A stretch of DNA of 64,000 bases from Argentina anserina (GCF_933775445.1 NC_065875.1:1-64000), one strand, 5' to 3'; shown: positions 20,467 to 35,075, numbered from the stretch's first letter. The notes: generated by a model from the sequence alone, not told the origin. Translations and numbers: made by a program.

Positions 20467-23400
20467 CTACACCATCTTTAATGCCTGCTTCAACTGTGTA
20501 AGGACCGAGGGATGCATGTTACCAATAACCTTACTGAAAGATTCCCCATGAAGGGCAGCACATGTCTGAAGGTTTTCCCTTACTGAAGCCTCAAGAGACA
20601 TTTGGTTTATAGGGTCTGAAAACTTGACCTTTATTGGGATATAAGAACTTCATCAGGTTATCATTACTAATAAATGATCAACTATAGACAGCTTATATTA
20701 CTTATAAAAGTAGTGTACTGAATACAAAGGACAGAAAAGACTTGTTCACCTGTCTTCTTCGCAATTCTCTACTTGGGATGCTGTCCTTACCATCACCACT
20801 GTTGTTGATTGGGGTAACATTCATGAGTTAAAAAGTTGTATGATCTAGACAAACACATTAAGGATAATCATATAGAAACTAACCTGGACTCCTCTACTGA
20901 GTCATCATTCCCACCCATGATTACAGTTGTACACACACTGCACATATCAATAAGCATCATTTGATGCAGAAACAAGATTTTCAAGAATTAGAAGAAGTTG
21001 ATTCACTGAGGTCATATAAAACTCATACCTTAGAATCTGATCAAGTTTATTGAGGACTTGAGGAAGTCTTAATGACAAAATTATAGAAAGAGCTAAGCCA
21101 TATGTCTTCCTTTGGACTGAAGATACGTTATCTACCTGAAACAGCAAGCATTTTAATGAAAAGAAAAGAATATATTTACATATTTATAGAAGCGCTATAC
21201 ATCACAGACAGGTGTGAATTTGGTTATAAAAAGCTTCATCTGAACAACACATTCAAAGCAGTATAGAAACCTTTCAACTGCAAAATCCAACAAGAACGAC
21301 CAAAATTATTATTCTTCCTTTTCTAATCTACCATTTTGTGTAGACAGAAGGCAGTAATTCATTCTCCTGTACAGTTTATTTTAACTAGAGGGTATGATTG
21401 TTTTTGTTCTCCAAGTGATGAAAATATTTTCAAGCAATAGTTCAACGGTACAACAGGAAAGGCGATGAAACAGAAGGACCAAAACAATGATACCCAGAGG
21501 CCAGCTCTAGCAAAAAGGCAAGTTTATGAGTTTGCAATACATTGGTATTTTGGGGTTGTTACTATGACTTTCACTGGGGTTGATTTTCAACCGCATACAC
21601 TTCATGATACTAATTAGTGAGAATGAGATTTAATTTTTAGTATTGCAAGCTGAATTAGAAAGTTATGCATTCTGGAACATTCGATGAATTAAAGAATAAA
21701 GCCCTTCAGTAATAATTCTATATTGAAAAAGATTGTCTTGAGTATGAAAAAAGTAAATACATCTAAAAGTCCATGACCACAGATATCAAAAATAACAATA
21801 AAACACACATCTAGCGAGCAACATGTGCCTACAAGGACTAGTTAGTGAAAGAAAATTATTGAAAACCAGAAGTATCCTCGAAGTGGAGATGAAATCTTAC
21901 TTACCTTGTCAAGCCATATGTCGACGAGACAAAGAAGTATACTTTCCTCAATTGGGACACCCGACTGTTGAAGAAGTAACAAAAGCGATGGCTCGGATGT
22001 TAAGTGTGCTAGGTAATTTGTACTCATAACCAATATTCTTGCCAAGATGGCAGCAGAAGATGCTATAACTTTGGACTTTGAAGGATCTTGGTCATCAGCT
22101 CCAGTCATACATATAACAATTAATCTCTAGCAACAGATAGATATAAAATATTTTAGCCATAAAAACGCCGTTAAAGGGATAACATAAAATAATACAACTA
22201 TTAAATTTATTTTATATTTCTTGGGTGAACAGAAAGTAATTATAGGAACACCGGGGATCTTAATAGCAAAGAACCTCACTTGTAATGCACTGTTGATCAA
22301 CTGTGGAACTTCTGTTGGGAAACACTGCAGAGAAACAAACTGAATAAGAAGCAGAAACTTATGGTTCTAGAAAATCAGTTAGAAAAAATAAAATAAAAAA
22401 CAGCTAGAAGCTCTGAAAATGTGAATTGGTAACCCAAAGAGTCCCAGCTTTTCCAAAATTTAATTAGCAGATTTAGAGGGTAGCTAGCGCATCCACTTAG
22501 AACTACTAGAAGAGCTTAATTCATTCCCTAAGTTTTCTAGATGGCCTAATTTATCCTAACATAATAATTTCCACTTGTAAGTATGAGCATTACCTGTATT
22601 AAAATATCAATAACAGGGAGAGTTGAAAGAAGTCCTCTATCATTGACATTTCCAACAACCAGATCTAGTATTTTGGCAACAGTTGATACATGCATACTCA
22701 AAAATTCCGATCCACCTAAGATGATATAATCTTCAATTATAGTGATAGCTACCTGCAATAAAGTAAGCAAGAACTCAAAATGATACACTAGCTTCGGTAA
22801 AAATTGATGGATGTCACGCATGCACTAAAGCAACGCCAAAATACACAAGCAAACCTAAGATAAAGTCTCAGAATCTGTGTCTCCAAAGGTAATTGATGTA
22901 CAGAATGGTTGAAACATTTCAATGCTAAACCCATCTGGCCAAAATTGTAGCCGTATGATCTAAAGGTAATATACTTCTTTGAAAACATTATTTCAAGTCC
23001 CACCTCCGAACCATCCTGGCTGACCAAACTAATAAAAAAATAAATTAAGATCACTCGAAGTTGGTTTAGTGGTAAAGCAGTTCCTTCAAAACACAACATT
23101 GGTCTAGGTCCCGACTCCAAATCCCCATCCTCAGTTAATCAAAAGAAAAGGTATGATCACAAACAAAATGCTTGGTTGCAAAAGTTAAAGGTTACAGCAA
23201 TGGAAGACCAACAAAATAAAATGGTGGAAACTGCAAAAAATCAGACGAAGTTCCACATGAAATGAACAAATAAAAAAATAAACAAATAAAAACCGTCCTT
23301 AAAATATAGCACAGCCCTGGTTCCAATATTTCTAACCTCCAAGTGATCAAAACTTCTTTCCAGAATCTCAACTAGGCACGGGAAGTATGCTAGTAATTGA

Positions 23401-26400
23401 GGCACCATTGAAGGAGCTTGAGAAAGTGTTGCTTCCCATAACTGCAATACTTATGCAAATAGAATCAGCATATAAAAAGTGCACTTACAAAAAAAGGCAA
23501 TTTCAGGAGGTCCAATAGCGGAACAGGCCAGGCCAATATTTAATTACCAGAACAGAGAGTGGAGTCTTTCTTTTTTATTATTCTTTTTTGTATTCTTCTC
23601 GCTCACAAAGTTGCAGCCAGGGTAGCAAGTTTTCCTGATACAGATGATAGACAAGTGTTTGTACTTATTTTGGGAACTTTTATACATTGTTCATTGTTTT
23701 CGATTTGAAGTGATTTAGCTCATCTGTTCATTGTTTTGATTTGAGGTGAATCAGGTGATTTAGCTCATCCGACTGTTCATCTATTTTCCATTTATCTAGA
23801 CCATAAAATTTGTTCATTTGATATTGTTAGTGACTGGCGAAATCAATCTTACAACAGCTCAGGAACGATCCTATGAATACTATGACTGTTGTCTGTCGTG
23901 AACATTCTGAACAGTTTTCAACTAACCAGACGTATCCGATTCTATCCACACCTCCACCATTACAAATGTGCCAAAACAGACCTAACAAACGTGGAGTCCT
24001 GATTAAACAATCATATTGCAATTAACCACCTTGAATACAACCCCAGAGCCAAATCTTTGTCGGTTCAAGTTCAACACAAACCCGGACTTACCTAGTTCCA
24101 CTCACACCCATATTTCAGCAAAGCAAAGACAAGATAAAAGACCCAAACATCAAGGTTGGAGTTTACTTCCCGGTAGTAAGATTGAGGTTAAAATTTTAAG
24201 AGAAGTTTGCCTGCCTTTTATTGTCATAACCCCTCCTGAAATAGCCTATATTTAATGTGTCACAAATAATAATAAAGACATACCAACATGCTATCCTCTA
24301 GAAGATTGAGTTCATCAGGGCTATTTATGTCGATTCCTTTTTGCAGAACAGGTAGCAATATGATGTAGCAGAGTGTTGATTGGTAACCAAGCGCAACCAC
24401 AAAATTCTTCAATGCAATGAGAAGTTGAATCTGCAGGAGGCATTCACCAGAAGATTCCTCCCAAACCTTTGCCAAAAAGAATAAAATCACCAATGAGAGA
24501 GAGAGAGAGACTACTGAACTGGAAATATAAACATAAATATAAACAACCAATAGCAGCACATTCTTCTTCCATGTGTAGTCTACTTTAAAGAACAAAATAA
24601 TTCAGGTTGCCAGATTTAAACATTTGGGAATTATATTTAATATTCATCTGAAGATGAAATTTTTCTGTTGACATTTGCCAGCAAAATAGGGAAAACGGTA
24701 TATAATAGTTTGATGTATGTTCCAGGGTTTAGCTGTTTCTGAACTCCAATATCGTAAAAGATCTAATTAAACAACTTGTATTGATCATCTTGAAAATTTT
24801 AGGGGGCGGCTACTGCTAGCCTACAAACTAATTTGATCACCCCACGTGATTTTATTTTTTTAATTTTAAAGTTACTTTGTTCACCCACACTTGCAGTACC
24901 CAAAATGTTCTTTCAACATCTCAACCTTCTTTCAGAAATTTATGATAGTATCGAGACGGTAATCGGCGAATCACCAAGTATCCTCGTACTTGATTGCTTT
25001 TTTCCTTTGTATTCGAGCCATTATTGCATCATCATATGCGAGAAAATTAAAAGCCTTGCCAAGGTGAAGCAACTCTATCCTTCATTGGAGTTATCAATAA
25101 ATAGTGTTTCAGCATCAGCAAAGGATCAATAAATATTCTCATTTGCACTCGGGTTCTTTATTTATTTTTTCAAACACCCAGATCCAAATTACTATCTCAA
25201 TAAAGCATATATAATCTGATAAGAATGTGAAAAGATGAAAATATATATATACATAATCATTCCTATTATTTTTCTTGGGACAAAAGAAAAACGATGGGAG
25301 ATCGTCTGAGGTTAAATTTGAGTTTGTTTTGGTCCATGGATTGAAGAGGGAAAGAGGTCGAGCAAGAAAGATCAAGCAGAAACATAGGTATAATTGAAAA
25401 AACATACTGTATTTGTTTTATGTCTTCTATTGCAATTTTACATTAGGATATTTCAGTCTTTTGATAAACAACACATTTGTCGGGTGAACAAAGTAGTTCG
25501 TAGGGTGGCAATACCCAAATTTACCATAGGCGTCACAAGAGGTCACAGAAATATATAAGTATTTCTACAAAACAAAAAATAAAAAATGAATTATAATAAA
25601 ATAAAACAAGACAGCGCAGTAAGCTGATCCCGTACCTTCTGGAAAAATAGAACAAGCTTGTTTGCAAATGGAGTAACTTCGTTCACATGTCCAATGAGAA
25701 CAGAAATCAAGTTCAAAACCTGAACCTAAAATTAAGTCCAAATGAATGGGAACTTAGAAATTATACTTTTACAATCAGCACCATCCATAAAAACAGTTGT
25801 GAAATCTTGTCTTGAAACATCAAAGTTATGCTTTACCAAATTCATAACTGAAAGTGAGACCTAACCCTGAGCTTATAGAAAGTGCATGTAACTATGCCAA
25901 TCAAAGGAAAAACAATAATAATTTAAGCAAGGAATTCTCCCTGTTTTATCTGAGCATTTTTGGTTTGGAAAAGGGAAGCAGACCATTATTTTTCTTTCAG
26001 GTATTACTGTAAGTCTAGCTCCTGCTATTTTACAAGCTTTGTGCACCATTTTGTACCCTCCTTTGGTTCAGTAGAGTTTGATTTTGGAGAGATAGAGAGA
26101 GAGAGAGTGATGAAAGTCATATCCTCAACAGCTAGTTAGAATAGTAAAAAATGTTCAAATTTTAAGCCAACAAATATTCAGATTTGTTTATAATACATAC
26201 AAATCTAGTTGAATCATTGCCTCTGAGTAAAGTAGCGGTGATATTTACCTTAGAGTCAAACTCCTGAACCTCCTCGATCAACCTAAAACTTGCATCCCAA
26301 CATATGGGAAGAAGATCGACAAATTCCCCTTCTGAAAAGCTAGCATCTTCAATATGCGAACACAGAGACCTACAGGCTGCCAACTAAATCATACAAAACG

Positions 26401-27787
26401 GAGTTTTGGGTGATATCAAGGAAACAGCCAGATATGGGTACCAGAAAACTAAAAAGGAAGACAATATTTCATAAGAAAATGAGCATACCCTGACAGATAG
26501 GTCTTTGTCCTGTAGTAAGCGGATCAAAGCACAGTAAACTGGCCTCTTTGTGTCTTCTTTAATCTGGCATAACAATAAAATAATATAATCAGATTGCAAC
26601 AATGAACATCAAATCTGATATACGAAAAGATCTACTGATCTGTCCAAAGCTTAAATCTTTTAGATTGAAGAAGAGAGTGTCCCAACAGAAAATAACCTAC
26701 TGAAGAGATCTCTACCAAAGTAGAAAAAGACATGTGAAAAAGGTGGTTCTCACTATCAGCTTCATGTTTACACATTACACAGCAATGATGAGAAAGACAA
26801 AACGACCTTCTACACTAGTAGTAGTTCTATGCTATGATTTATGCAACAATTACACTTTTCACTTTGTCCACAGCAATTTCTTCCACAAACATGGAAAGTA
26901 TGGGACATTAGCTTAAGAAGGCAAGCTGATTGGTTGATAGATTGTCTAATCAAGGTTGTCTTAAGAGGGATTCATGCTAAAAACCAGACTGGATTTCACA
27001 GTAAATTCAATACAATGATCTCAAACATCCGTTCTTGCAAACAATAAACTAAATGAAAAACCAATTACATCGATACCGACAGGATCAGATGTCCATCAAA
27101 TTTCAGATTTGCTGGAAGGAGGATAATTTAATAGAGTTCTACCTCTTAAATGGTTCAGATTATTAAACTGACATGATCACATCATTGGGATCCTTTAGTT
27201 TTTATAGAAGTTTCCATTTAAGGATCTTGTTTGTCTAAATACGATACATGTTATGCACTTGTGTCTAGCACACATACATGTTTATCCACCAGTCACTACG
27301 GACTGGTTTCTGAGGAAAAACACACAATAAGTGGACATCTTCTCGGTTGTACTTCATTCTTCAATAACAATGTATATTACTAGTTTACAAGTATCAAATT
27401 ATGTGTCGGCCACACACACATACACACACGAATATATCTATATATATATAGGGCTTCTCGGCTACGGACGTCCGCACCGTCCGCACGGTGCGGATTCGGC
27501 GATTTTAGCCACCGGCGACGCGCAACGACGGCGCCGACCAGCACAGCCACACTCCCCTCCTCCCGGCGCTCCTGTCTGTGCCGGCCGGAGCTGCAGCGCC
27601 GGCCTACGGCGGCCGGAATCTCAGCATTTCAAGTTTCTGGGCACCGTGCGGAGATTTCGAGATTCCGGCCGGCACATACAGGAGCGCCGGGAGGAGGGGA
27701 GTGCGGCTATGTTGGTCGGTGTGCGTCGCCGGTGGCCAGAATCGCCGAATACGGTGTGGACATCCGCAGCTGAGAATTTCTATACAC

Positions 27788-27823
<36 letters not shown>

Positions 27824-30800
27824 ACACACATACACATATATAGAGTGCTTCTCTGCTGCGGAGGTCCGGACGGGTTTTCCGTCTGGATTTTCGCCGTTTC
27901 TTCACGATCCAGAAGCCGGCGACGCGGTTTCTTTTTGCCGGAGTAACACCACACCTCCTAGATGCTGCTACGAGGAAGAAGAAGGTTAAAGAGATCGGGG
28001 TCCAACCTGTGCAGCAACCTCACTCAGAACTTCACCACTGATCATGGTGGACCTCCGATCCCAATCTCTTTCGCCTTCTTCTTCGTAGAAGCGTCTAGGA
28101 GGTGTGGTGTCACTCCGGCGAGAAGAAACGGAGTCGCCGGCGTCTAGATCATGAAGAAACGGCGAAAATCTGGACGGAAAACCTGTCCGGACCTCCGCAC
28201 CTAAGAAATTTTGTGTGTGTGTATATATATATAACTTCATACCTCAGAAACCCACTGTCCCAAAATTAGTGCAACTTTCCGATGGATGATACGCATATTT
28301 GGATGATCATTTGAGAGTTCCAAAGATAATGCACCATTAAACCTGAAATAATTGATTCAAAAACAGAAGGCCCAGCTCATTCAAAATTTTATTGAAGCTA
28401 GAAAAGAAAGAGAAACAGATAAAATGACTGCTGTTTGATCAACTCCTACTACATTCAATCATTCATAAACTTTAACAAAGTAAAACCTGAGCTGTCATCT
28501 AAAGTCTAAACTCATAATGAGATAATTAAACACTCTCGAAGTGGTGTTGAATGGACTCTTACCAATCTTTAAAACTCAGGTAATTCGAGAGTTCATAATA
28601 AACATAGGCAGCAGCACCATAAGCAGCATCTTTAAGAAGCAACCCTGGAGTGATTTCAGTAATAGAAGTTGGACAGCCATTCATTGCCTCTTGAAGGATG
28701 GAAACCACAACAGGCCCTAGGAGCTAGAATTAAAAAAATCAAAATAACATAAGCACATATTTTCTTAGTTTGAGCAGAATAACATTCTGTTCAAAACCAT
28801 CTGATTGTACACAGAGAAATGCACCCACCTGGCTGTGGTTTTCAAAAAGAACAATGTATAAAGCTTCAGCACATGGCCTTAATTTTTCTGTCCACTGAAC
28901 CATATCCTGCTCATGATGAAAAGATTCCGGATTCTGGTACCACTCTTCCAAATCACTACTTGTTAGAACAAAATACCTGCAACAGATCACTAAACTAAAT
29001 TTCCAAACAGAATACATAGTAATCAAGAGTTTAATTAAGCTCTAAATGTGAGATAAATCTCCTAAATGCTTGCATCTTTGTGCCATTGTGGATACCATAT
29101 CTAGAACATAATGGCTCGCAATGTCCTGTTATAAATTTTTACGTGTTCAAAGCTTTCAATATATTCCCTAACATAAAGTCAGAGAGTTGCACAACAACAA
29201 TAAAACCGAGTCGCATCCATACTTTTTCAAGATTATCTCACACCTCTAAAGTTACAATATGGGTTTCAAATCATAACTTGTACACAGTCTAGTTACATCA
29301 TGGGTTTCAAATCACATAGGTGCCGTTGTACAAAAACTAACTGAGTGAAGCACCAAAAAAGCTGAAAACATTTTATTGACTGGCATGTCAAAATTACTTC
29401 AATATTGTGTTATTAAGTAGCAATCTTTCTTTCTAAAGTTTATTTTATTAGTAATTGATGGAACTTTTATTAGTGAGTTCAGAGAAAAACTAAGCAGGAA
29501 ATATAGTTATCTACAGACATGGCTGCAGCTGTTCAAGAGGATTAATGGGACAGAGTTTTTCACCAGGCTGCGAACTCATATGTATAAATCTTTAACTTTT
29601 TTATGTTTCAGATTAAAGTCTTCCATGTTTATGGTTTGCTTGTTTACCTACCTTTCTTCTGCTGTGTGAAGCTTTTAGTTTCCCTTTTGTGTGGATTACT
29701 AATCCACAATGTGCATTCTCTCATCACTCTAAGAAATTAAGTCTTGTATTTGCATAAACAATAATTATATATAGCAACCTTGTCCAACTGAAACACTAAG
29801 TATAAATTTATAAACCAAGCAAGAGAAGGCCATTACAACTTGAGTGAAAAGAGATTGTTACCTTCTTATCAGTACATTACACAAGACTATAGTGCGTTCA
29901 CTTGTCATGAGGGAGGTCAAGATGCCACTAACAGCACCAAATATATTTTTCTTCATTTGCTCCAGTGTAATCCGATTTTCATCCATCACCCGACCAGTGA
30001 GACTTGGCTTATACTCTTTACATTCCAATACAGATTTAATCATTACCATACATTGAATGAGAAACTGCCCAAAGGATGATACATCTGGATCAGGATCTGT
30101 TATCTTCTGTAAACAGAAATCAACTACAGTCGGAAGAACGCATTTATCACTAAATGAATAGGGATGCCTGCCCTGAAGTGCAATTAAAACCTTCATCAGT
30201 TTAGTACAAGCCCTCTTTAAGAAGTCCAAATATTTTGGATGTCCTTTCTGAAAAGATGAAACTGCAAAAGAAAGCAACAGTTGAAAAACTTTAAGGAAGA
30301 AACATATTTAAAACCACAGTATATAATACATTATACATTTATGTAAATTCCATATAGTTATTTATGATGATTACCGCTTTCTTCACCAAAATATTTTAAA
30401 AAAGGTTTACAGGGGAAAGCTGACAACAACATAAAGTCATTTGACGAAACAAACAGAAATCAAGGGATCACACATTATTTAATCTTACATGGAAATTCAC
30501 AAATTACAAACAAAGAACATGAGGAAAAATGAATGCAAAATAAAGAATAAAAGACATTTTCTGAGTTATCAAACCAAAGATACTAGTCATAATCAGTAGG
30601 CGCAAAGGATTTCAAGATACTCCACTGAGAGAGTAGAAGCATGCTAATATTGTTTAAACAACCCTAATTGCTATTCAGCCTGTACACCTACCCCTAGTTA
30701 TTGCATGACTTAGGTAATGCAGAATCATCTATATAGGTTGCATAAGAAGGATTCTACTAAAAACTGTCAATACAGAGGCCTTTCTTCCATTTTGTTAGAT

Positions 30801-33800
30801 TGAAAGGCTGCTATATTCTAGTTTTGGTATTCTTAAAGGGGAACTGTTTGTCTTTGCTTCAGCCCCGTTGATGTTGTTGCTTGGGGATTCTGCTATGTAG
30901 CTCTGTTCCTTTGTGGATCTCGTCCACTTTCTTTCTTGTATTATTCTTTCTTTCAAATGAGTTTTGTTTCTACTATAAACACAACAGCAATAATAAAGAA
31001 TAAATATAATAATTTAATTAATTAGTTTAGATCAGAAGCTGATATAAAGTAGTATTCTCCATTCACTTTTAATATTGGTTTACTTCTAACAATCAATCAC
31101 GTACTCCAAGAAAACAAGGTACTGTTGTGTAAACGAATGACACTAATCGAGCCAATATTAATTGTTTTACTATGGGATAGAAGAGCAATGTCTCACAGTA
31201 CGGGAGAAAAGACTGAATGGCGTTCAGGAGCATGGGTGAGACCTCCATGACAGGACGGACCTCCTACAAAATTAAACAGACGATTAGATGTGATATTGTA
31301 TATTGACATATTCAAGAAACACATGGTTACCACATGACACCAACAATTTCTAGTTCCTGCTTTTCTTTTACTTTGGTTGGGGGGGGTACCTACCCGTACA
31401 CATTTTGCATCACTTGGAAACCCTGAAACTATTAATTGGCGAATAATCTTCAGGCACAACAGCCATCGCTCACACGTTAGATAAAGATCATCTTGATGTT
31501 GCTCCAATGTACTCGAGTTGTAGCTTTGAGAAAACATAGAAAAACCATGCAACAACGTTTGCACATCCGTCTGCCAAAGGTGCCAGCTATAATCAAAGAA
31601 GCGAGCTGATATCTGCCAAAGAATGTGTATAAGTACTAAAGTTTCATACAAGAATGTTTATGAATATCAGACTAATGTCTTGGAAGACAAGAAACTGATC
31701 AGAACTGTAGCCCAAGCTCCAAAAACCCATCTACTTGGAAACTAGTATATAATTCCCCTTTAAGAGATCCACCCCATCACAAGGAAGTAGAACATAAAGC
31801 TCGACATCATCTCTGATCAACCGTCAGAGGGATAGCCCCCTTTCACAGAAGAAAAAAATTTATGGAAGGATAAAATATTTGTCCTGGGTAACAATGTCTT
31901 TCACACTGGAGGCATCAAATGTAAGCTACAGTTCGCATGCACCAACTCACCAGGTTGAAAACATAATTTGAGTTTCTAATCATAAAAGTGTGCCTTGACT
32001 CCCTTCATTAAAATAGTATGTCAATGCATATATTACCCATTTTACAATAAAGCAGTATACGGTAAGATATCTATATCTTGTCTACTATCAAAATAGAAAC
32101 TCGGAGAAAAAAAAACATCATACGAAAAAATACGCGGACTAATCTTTAAAGCCACATGATATAGAAAACACATGTAAAGCCCAAGCCTCTTGGTAGAAAA
32201 TGAAACAGCAACCACGGATTAAACAGTTATGCCCCAATCAGCACACTTTATATTTCACCAATATGATTAATTGAAAAAAATGACAGGAACCATTTGTAGA
32301 GAGTGGAAAGACTATAGTAGCCTATATACCTCTGCAAAGTTCTTTTGGTCTGAGATGAGACGTTTAGTGGACAACTCCTTCAAGGTTCGGAAGAGGGTCA
32401 AAAAAATTCTTTGGGAAGAAAGAATCTCTGCTGATTGAAGTTTCTGTGCTAAAACAGAAAAGAGCTCAGGCCTGCATATGACATTAGGATCTGTTATATA
32501 CTTGATAAGGGAAGACTCATTATGGTGCTACACAACGTTGTTTGAGATGATAAAATAAAAAAAGATTAAAAAATAAGGATAGTAAGTGAGATCTGAAACC
32601 AAACATTCAAAAACCTACAATGCCTAAACTCAGCAAAATATAGAAGGTATAAGAAGTTTCCAAGTATTGATACATTCTCATCAATAATTAGTATGTACAT
32701 GTCTGAAATTACAACTCGCTTGTTGCACTACATGATAAATTCATCTTTCAGTTCATCTATACAAAAGTTTTCCCACTCTTTTCACTCAGGTCATTTTTAT
32801 CCCAAACCATAGGGAACAAGGATCAATGACATAAGCCTGAGACATGTAGCTGCATTATAGTTTCCACTAATTTCTTTGTTTGTAATTCCATGCAAGGCGG
32901 CTTCCTATAATTTCTTTCACTGTTCTTTCAGTTCACACTTCACAGTATATATCCTGTACCCAATTTCTCAAAATAGATGAACTCAGATTTATGCCAGTAA
33001 AAGCATCACAAACTTTATTCCAAGTGTAGCTCAATTGCTACATATAAATACAGTAGTAAAAATATATATAGTTTTATCCTTCTATGCATGTTCTTTCTCC
33101 GAGTTCCCTAGTCCCATTTCTCCCGAACCACTAACTATATAAAGAATGACCGATTCATCTCATTATCAAGTTTTATAGCACCATAAAGCTCAAGTACATT
33201 AAGATCATATAACTTGGCCACAAGGACCACATTTGAACTCCGAAAACATGAAGTTACAATAACAACAAAGCCGCAGAGAAGTGGACAAAAAAATCCAAAA
33301 ACAGAAGCAACGAAGCCTAGAAAGGCCTCTAAGACCTTAGAAATATGTCTTATTTCAGTAAATAAGTCTTTGTTTCTTCTCAAAAAATAAAAATAAAAAT
33401 ATAACAGCAACACCATACCATTCTTTCGGGTAATCTATACGAGCAATTTTGGAAACAAGCACAGCCAACATTTGCGCTATCTGTGTTGGAAAAAACAAGT
33501 GAAAAAAAAATCAGTAAAGTTGAGTAAAGATTTAAGTAATCATAGGCTGCAACTCAGAAAATAGAGGGGGAGGTGGGAGCAAGTGAGTGACTGAGAGAGA
33601 GAGAAGGGTCTTAATGACCTTAAATTCTGAATCTGTTGTGACCCAAAACACTCACAGTAGTTTTAGATGTTCTATGAAAATTAAATCCAATCTCTATGCA
33701 TCTAGGTGGTAAAATTGTAACAAGTAAAAACATGTAATACTCTCAAAAAGTTGGATGGTAGCACGTCTGAAAGTCCAAAGCAAGTAATTTAAGGCGTGAC

Positions 33801-34626
33801 TCTAATGGATTCAAGTTCAGATAACGAGTATCAGCTTGATAGCCTAGGTAAATTTCCACTTATGTAATACATTTTAAGGAAAGATAACTGATAGAATGAA
33901 GAAGGATGAAACATAAGATATATGACGTGTGGTTAGAAAAATGCATACAGCTTGCAAGTGCTTAACCTACAGATATCACTCACAAGATTAATTTGTGGGA
34001 ATTAGAATCCAAATGCTAATAGGCCTCACGGTAAAGCTGTTCACTAAGATGTTTTGAATAAGAAGGTAGTAACAGCCACAAAGTTTACAACACCATAACA
34101 ATCGATTGCGAGTGTAATCGATTGGCATTACCTGATTGTTCTCTTCACCCAAGTGCGATAAGAGTTTTTGTCTGAGATATAGTTTCTCCTCGTTGCTAAT
34201 TCCCCTGAAAACAAACAAGAGAGAGTGAGTGATAAGGCTTTTTTTTATAACAGAAGATGAATCAGAAAGTAGGAGATCAACAGCTTACGAGGAATCACGC
34301 CTGTGCCTCCAGTAACGATTAATACTATTCTTGAAATAAACTGAAGCCATCAAGCGAACATCCACATGAGCTGCCAAATCCTTGGCTGTTATCACTTCCT
34401 GCATAATTTCAAAAAACACACCACATTTCATTTCACGGCCTAAAACCCTAGGATTCTCGAAAGACAACAAAGAAAGAAAGCTTACCATGAGACAAGAGCA
34501 GAAACCAGGCCTCGCCTCCGACTGAGAGAGCGCCGCCTCTGCCGGTTTCCGGACACTGTCATCTCCGCTCAATGAGTTGGTCAGCAACGAGAACATGGCC
34601 GGTAGGTCAGACGCCGAGAGCGCCAT
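20467..34626 (-). CDS. KA120: Importin-beta family karyopherin KA120 (importin-11 type), 23 exons
   Basis: Nuclear import receptor built of HEAT/ARM repeats; Arabidopsis KA120 is reported to restrain immune signalling. Exons (high to low): 34626-34486, 34398-34289, 34204-34132, 33480-33419, 32471-32330, 31612-31394, 31263-31197, 30261-29862, 28976-28829, 28723-28563, 28342-28243, 26563-26489, 26383-26249, 25725-25636, 24466-24284, 23441-23337, 22752-22594, 22324-22280, 22126-21905, 21135-21029, 20937-20884, 20798-20750, 20628-20467. All junctions are GT-AG and phases agree, giving 3009 bases and 1002 residues, close to my memory of about 1010 in Arabidopsis. Landmarks: PAEAALSQSEARPGF (importin N-terminal domain), EEWYQNPESFHHEQD, ILDLVVGNVNDRGLLS, end TQLKQALKMV. 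The start MALSASD is preferred to an in-frame ATG 24 bases upstream on family grounds. It appears intact. Confidence 0.95.
22990..23160 (+). repeat. Possible tRNA-derived SINE in KA120 intron 16
   Basis: A segment near 23055-23115 has TGGTTTAGTGGTAAAGC (A-box-like) and, about 40 bases on, GGTCCCGACTCC (B-box-like), the spacing of an internal RNA polymerase III promoter. It ends in an A-rich tract (near 23140). GATCAC occurs on both sides (near 23050 and 23155), a possible short target duplication. It is too diverged for a firm family call. Confidence 0.35.
24790..25530. repeat. Possible MITE with imperfect TIRs in KA120 intron 14
   Basis: The left end (about 24801-24850, with TAGCCTACAAACTAATTTG then ATCACCCC) pairs with the inverted right end (about 25480-25525, inverted reading ACCCTACGAACTACTTTG then TTCACCCG). 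The interior has no coding sequence. Boundaries are approximate and I found no target duplication. Confidence 0.45.
27451..27781. mobile_element. Foldback/MITE element 1 in KA120 intron 11
   Basis: A GC-rich 331-bp island inside a TA microsatellite. The two halves are inverted copies of about 130 bases: CTACGGACGTCCGCACCG at the left pairs with the right end, inverted CTGCGGATGTCCACACCG, and the arms continue through CACTCCCCTCCTCCCGGCGC and GTGCCGGCCGG. The centre near 27620 is unpaired. There is no transposase, so it is non-autonomous. Open frames in this GC-rich DNA are not genes. TA-rich flanks hide any target duplication. Confidence 0.8.
27843..28210. mobile_element. Foldback/MITE element 2 in KA120 intron 11
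   Basis: Sixty bases from element 1, separated by TA/CA microsatellite. Arms of about 165 bases pair closely: left CTGCGGAGGTCCGGACGGG with right inverted GTGCGGAGGTCCGGACAGG, continuing through CGCCGTTTCTTCA(C/T)GATC, GCCGGCGAC, ACACCACACCTCCTAGA and GAAGAAGAAGG. The centre is near 28025. Its ends resemble those of element 1 but its interior differs, so both are probably members of one element superfamily. Confidence 0.82.
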
Positions 34627-35075
34627 TGCTTTACTACACCGCCCACTCACTCGCCCCCCTTATGAGTTGTTTTTGCTACACCGCCTGGCAATTCTTCACA
34701 AGGGCCACTTTTCTTTTCTTTTTTTCTGTTTTTTTTTAGCTTCTTTTTTCAGTTTCAAGGTAATTCCTTGTTACTCCTCTTTATTATGAAACTATCCAGT
34801 ACAAAATGCATATACCTGTATATTAAAGATTCTTAAATAATGTATTCAAACCATCATTGTCCGAAAAAGACGGTTGTTCTAACTACAATTCTATTTATTT
34901 CGAAACAACGGTCACTCGACTTAATGCAACGGATTATGAAACTTTACTCAATATGTAATGTGATTACTTCTTTTTGGACAAATAATGTGATTACTTCATG
35001 CATATATATCTCTAACTGTATTGTTACTGAAAATAGATCTAATGACACTTGGTTTTAGTGAGAGGTTGTGAGTTT
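34627..35075. promoter_or_regulatory. KA120 promoter region / intergenic
   Basis: DNA immediately upstream of the KA120 start. A GA-rich tract on the KA120 strand (34700-34760) may be 5' UTR or core promoter. A telo-box-like AAACCCTA on the plus strand (near 34443) lies in KA120 intron 1. No clear TATA box; nothing else recognisable. Confidence 0.4.

Noticed and set aside
27331..28240. Several open frames (60-170 codons) on both strands
   Set aside because: They arise from the GC-rich hairpin arms of the two foldback elements and have no conserved motifs.
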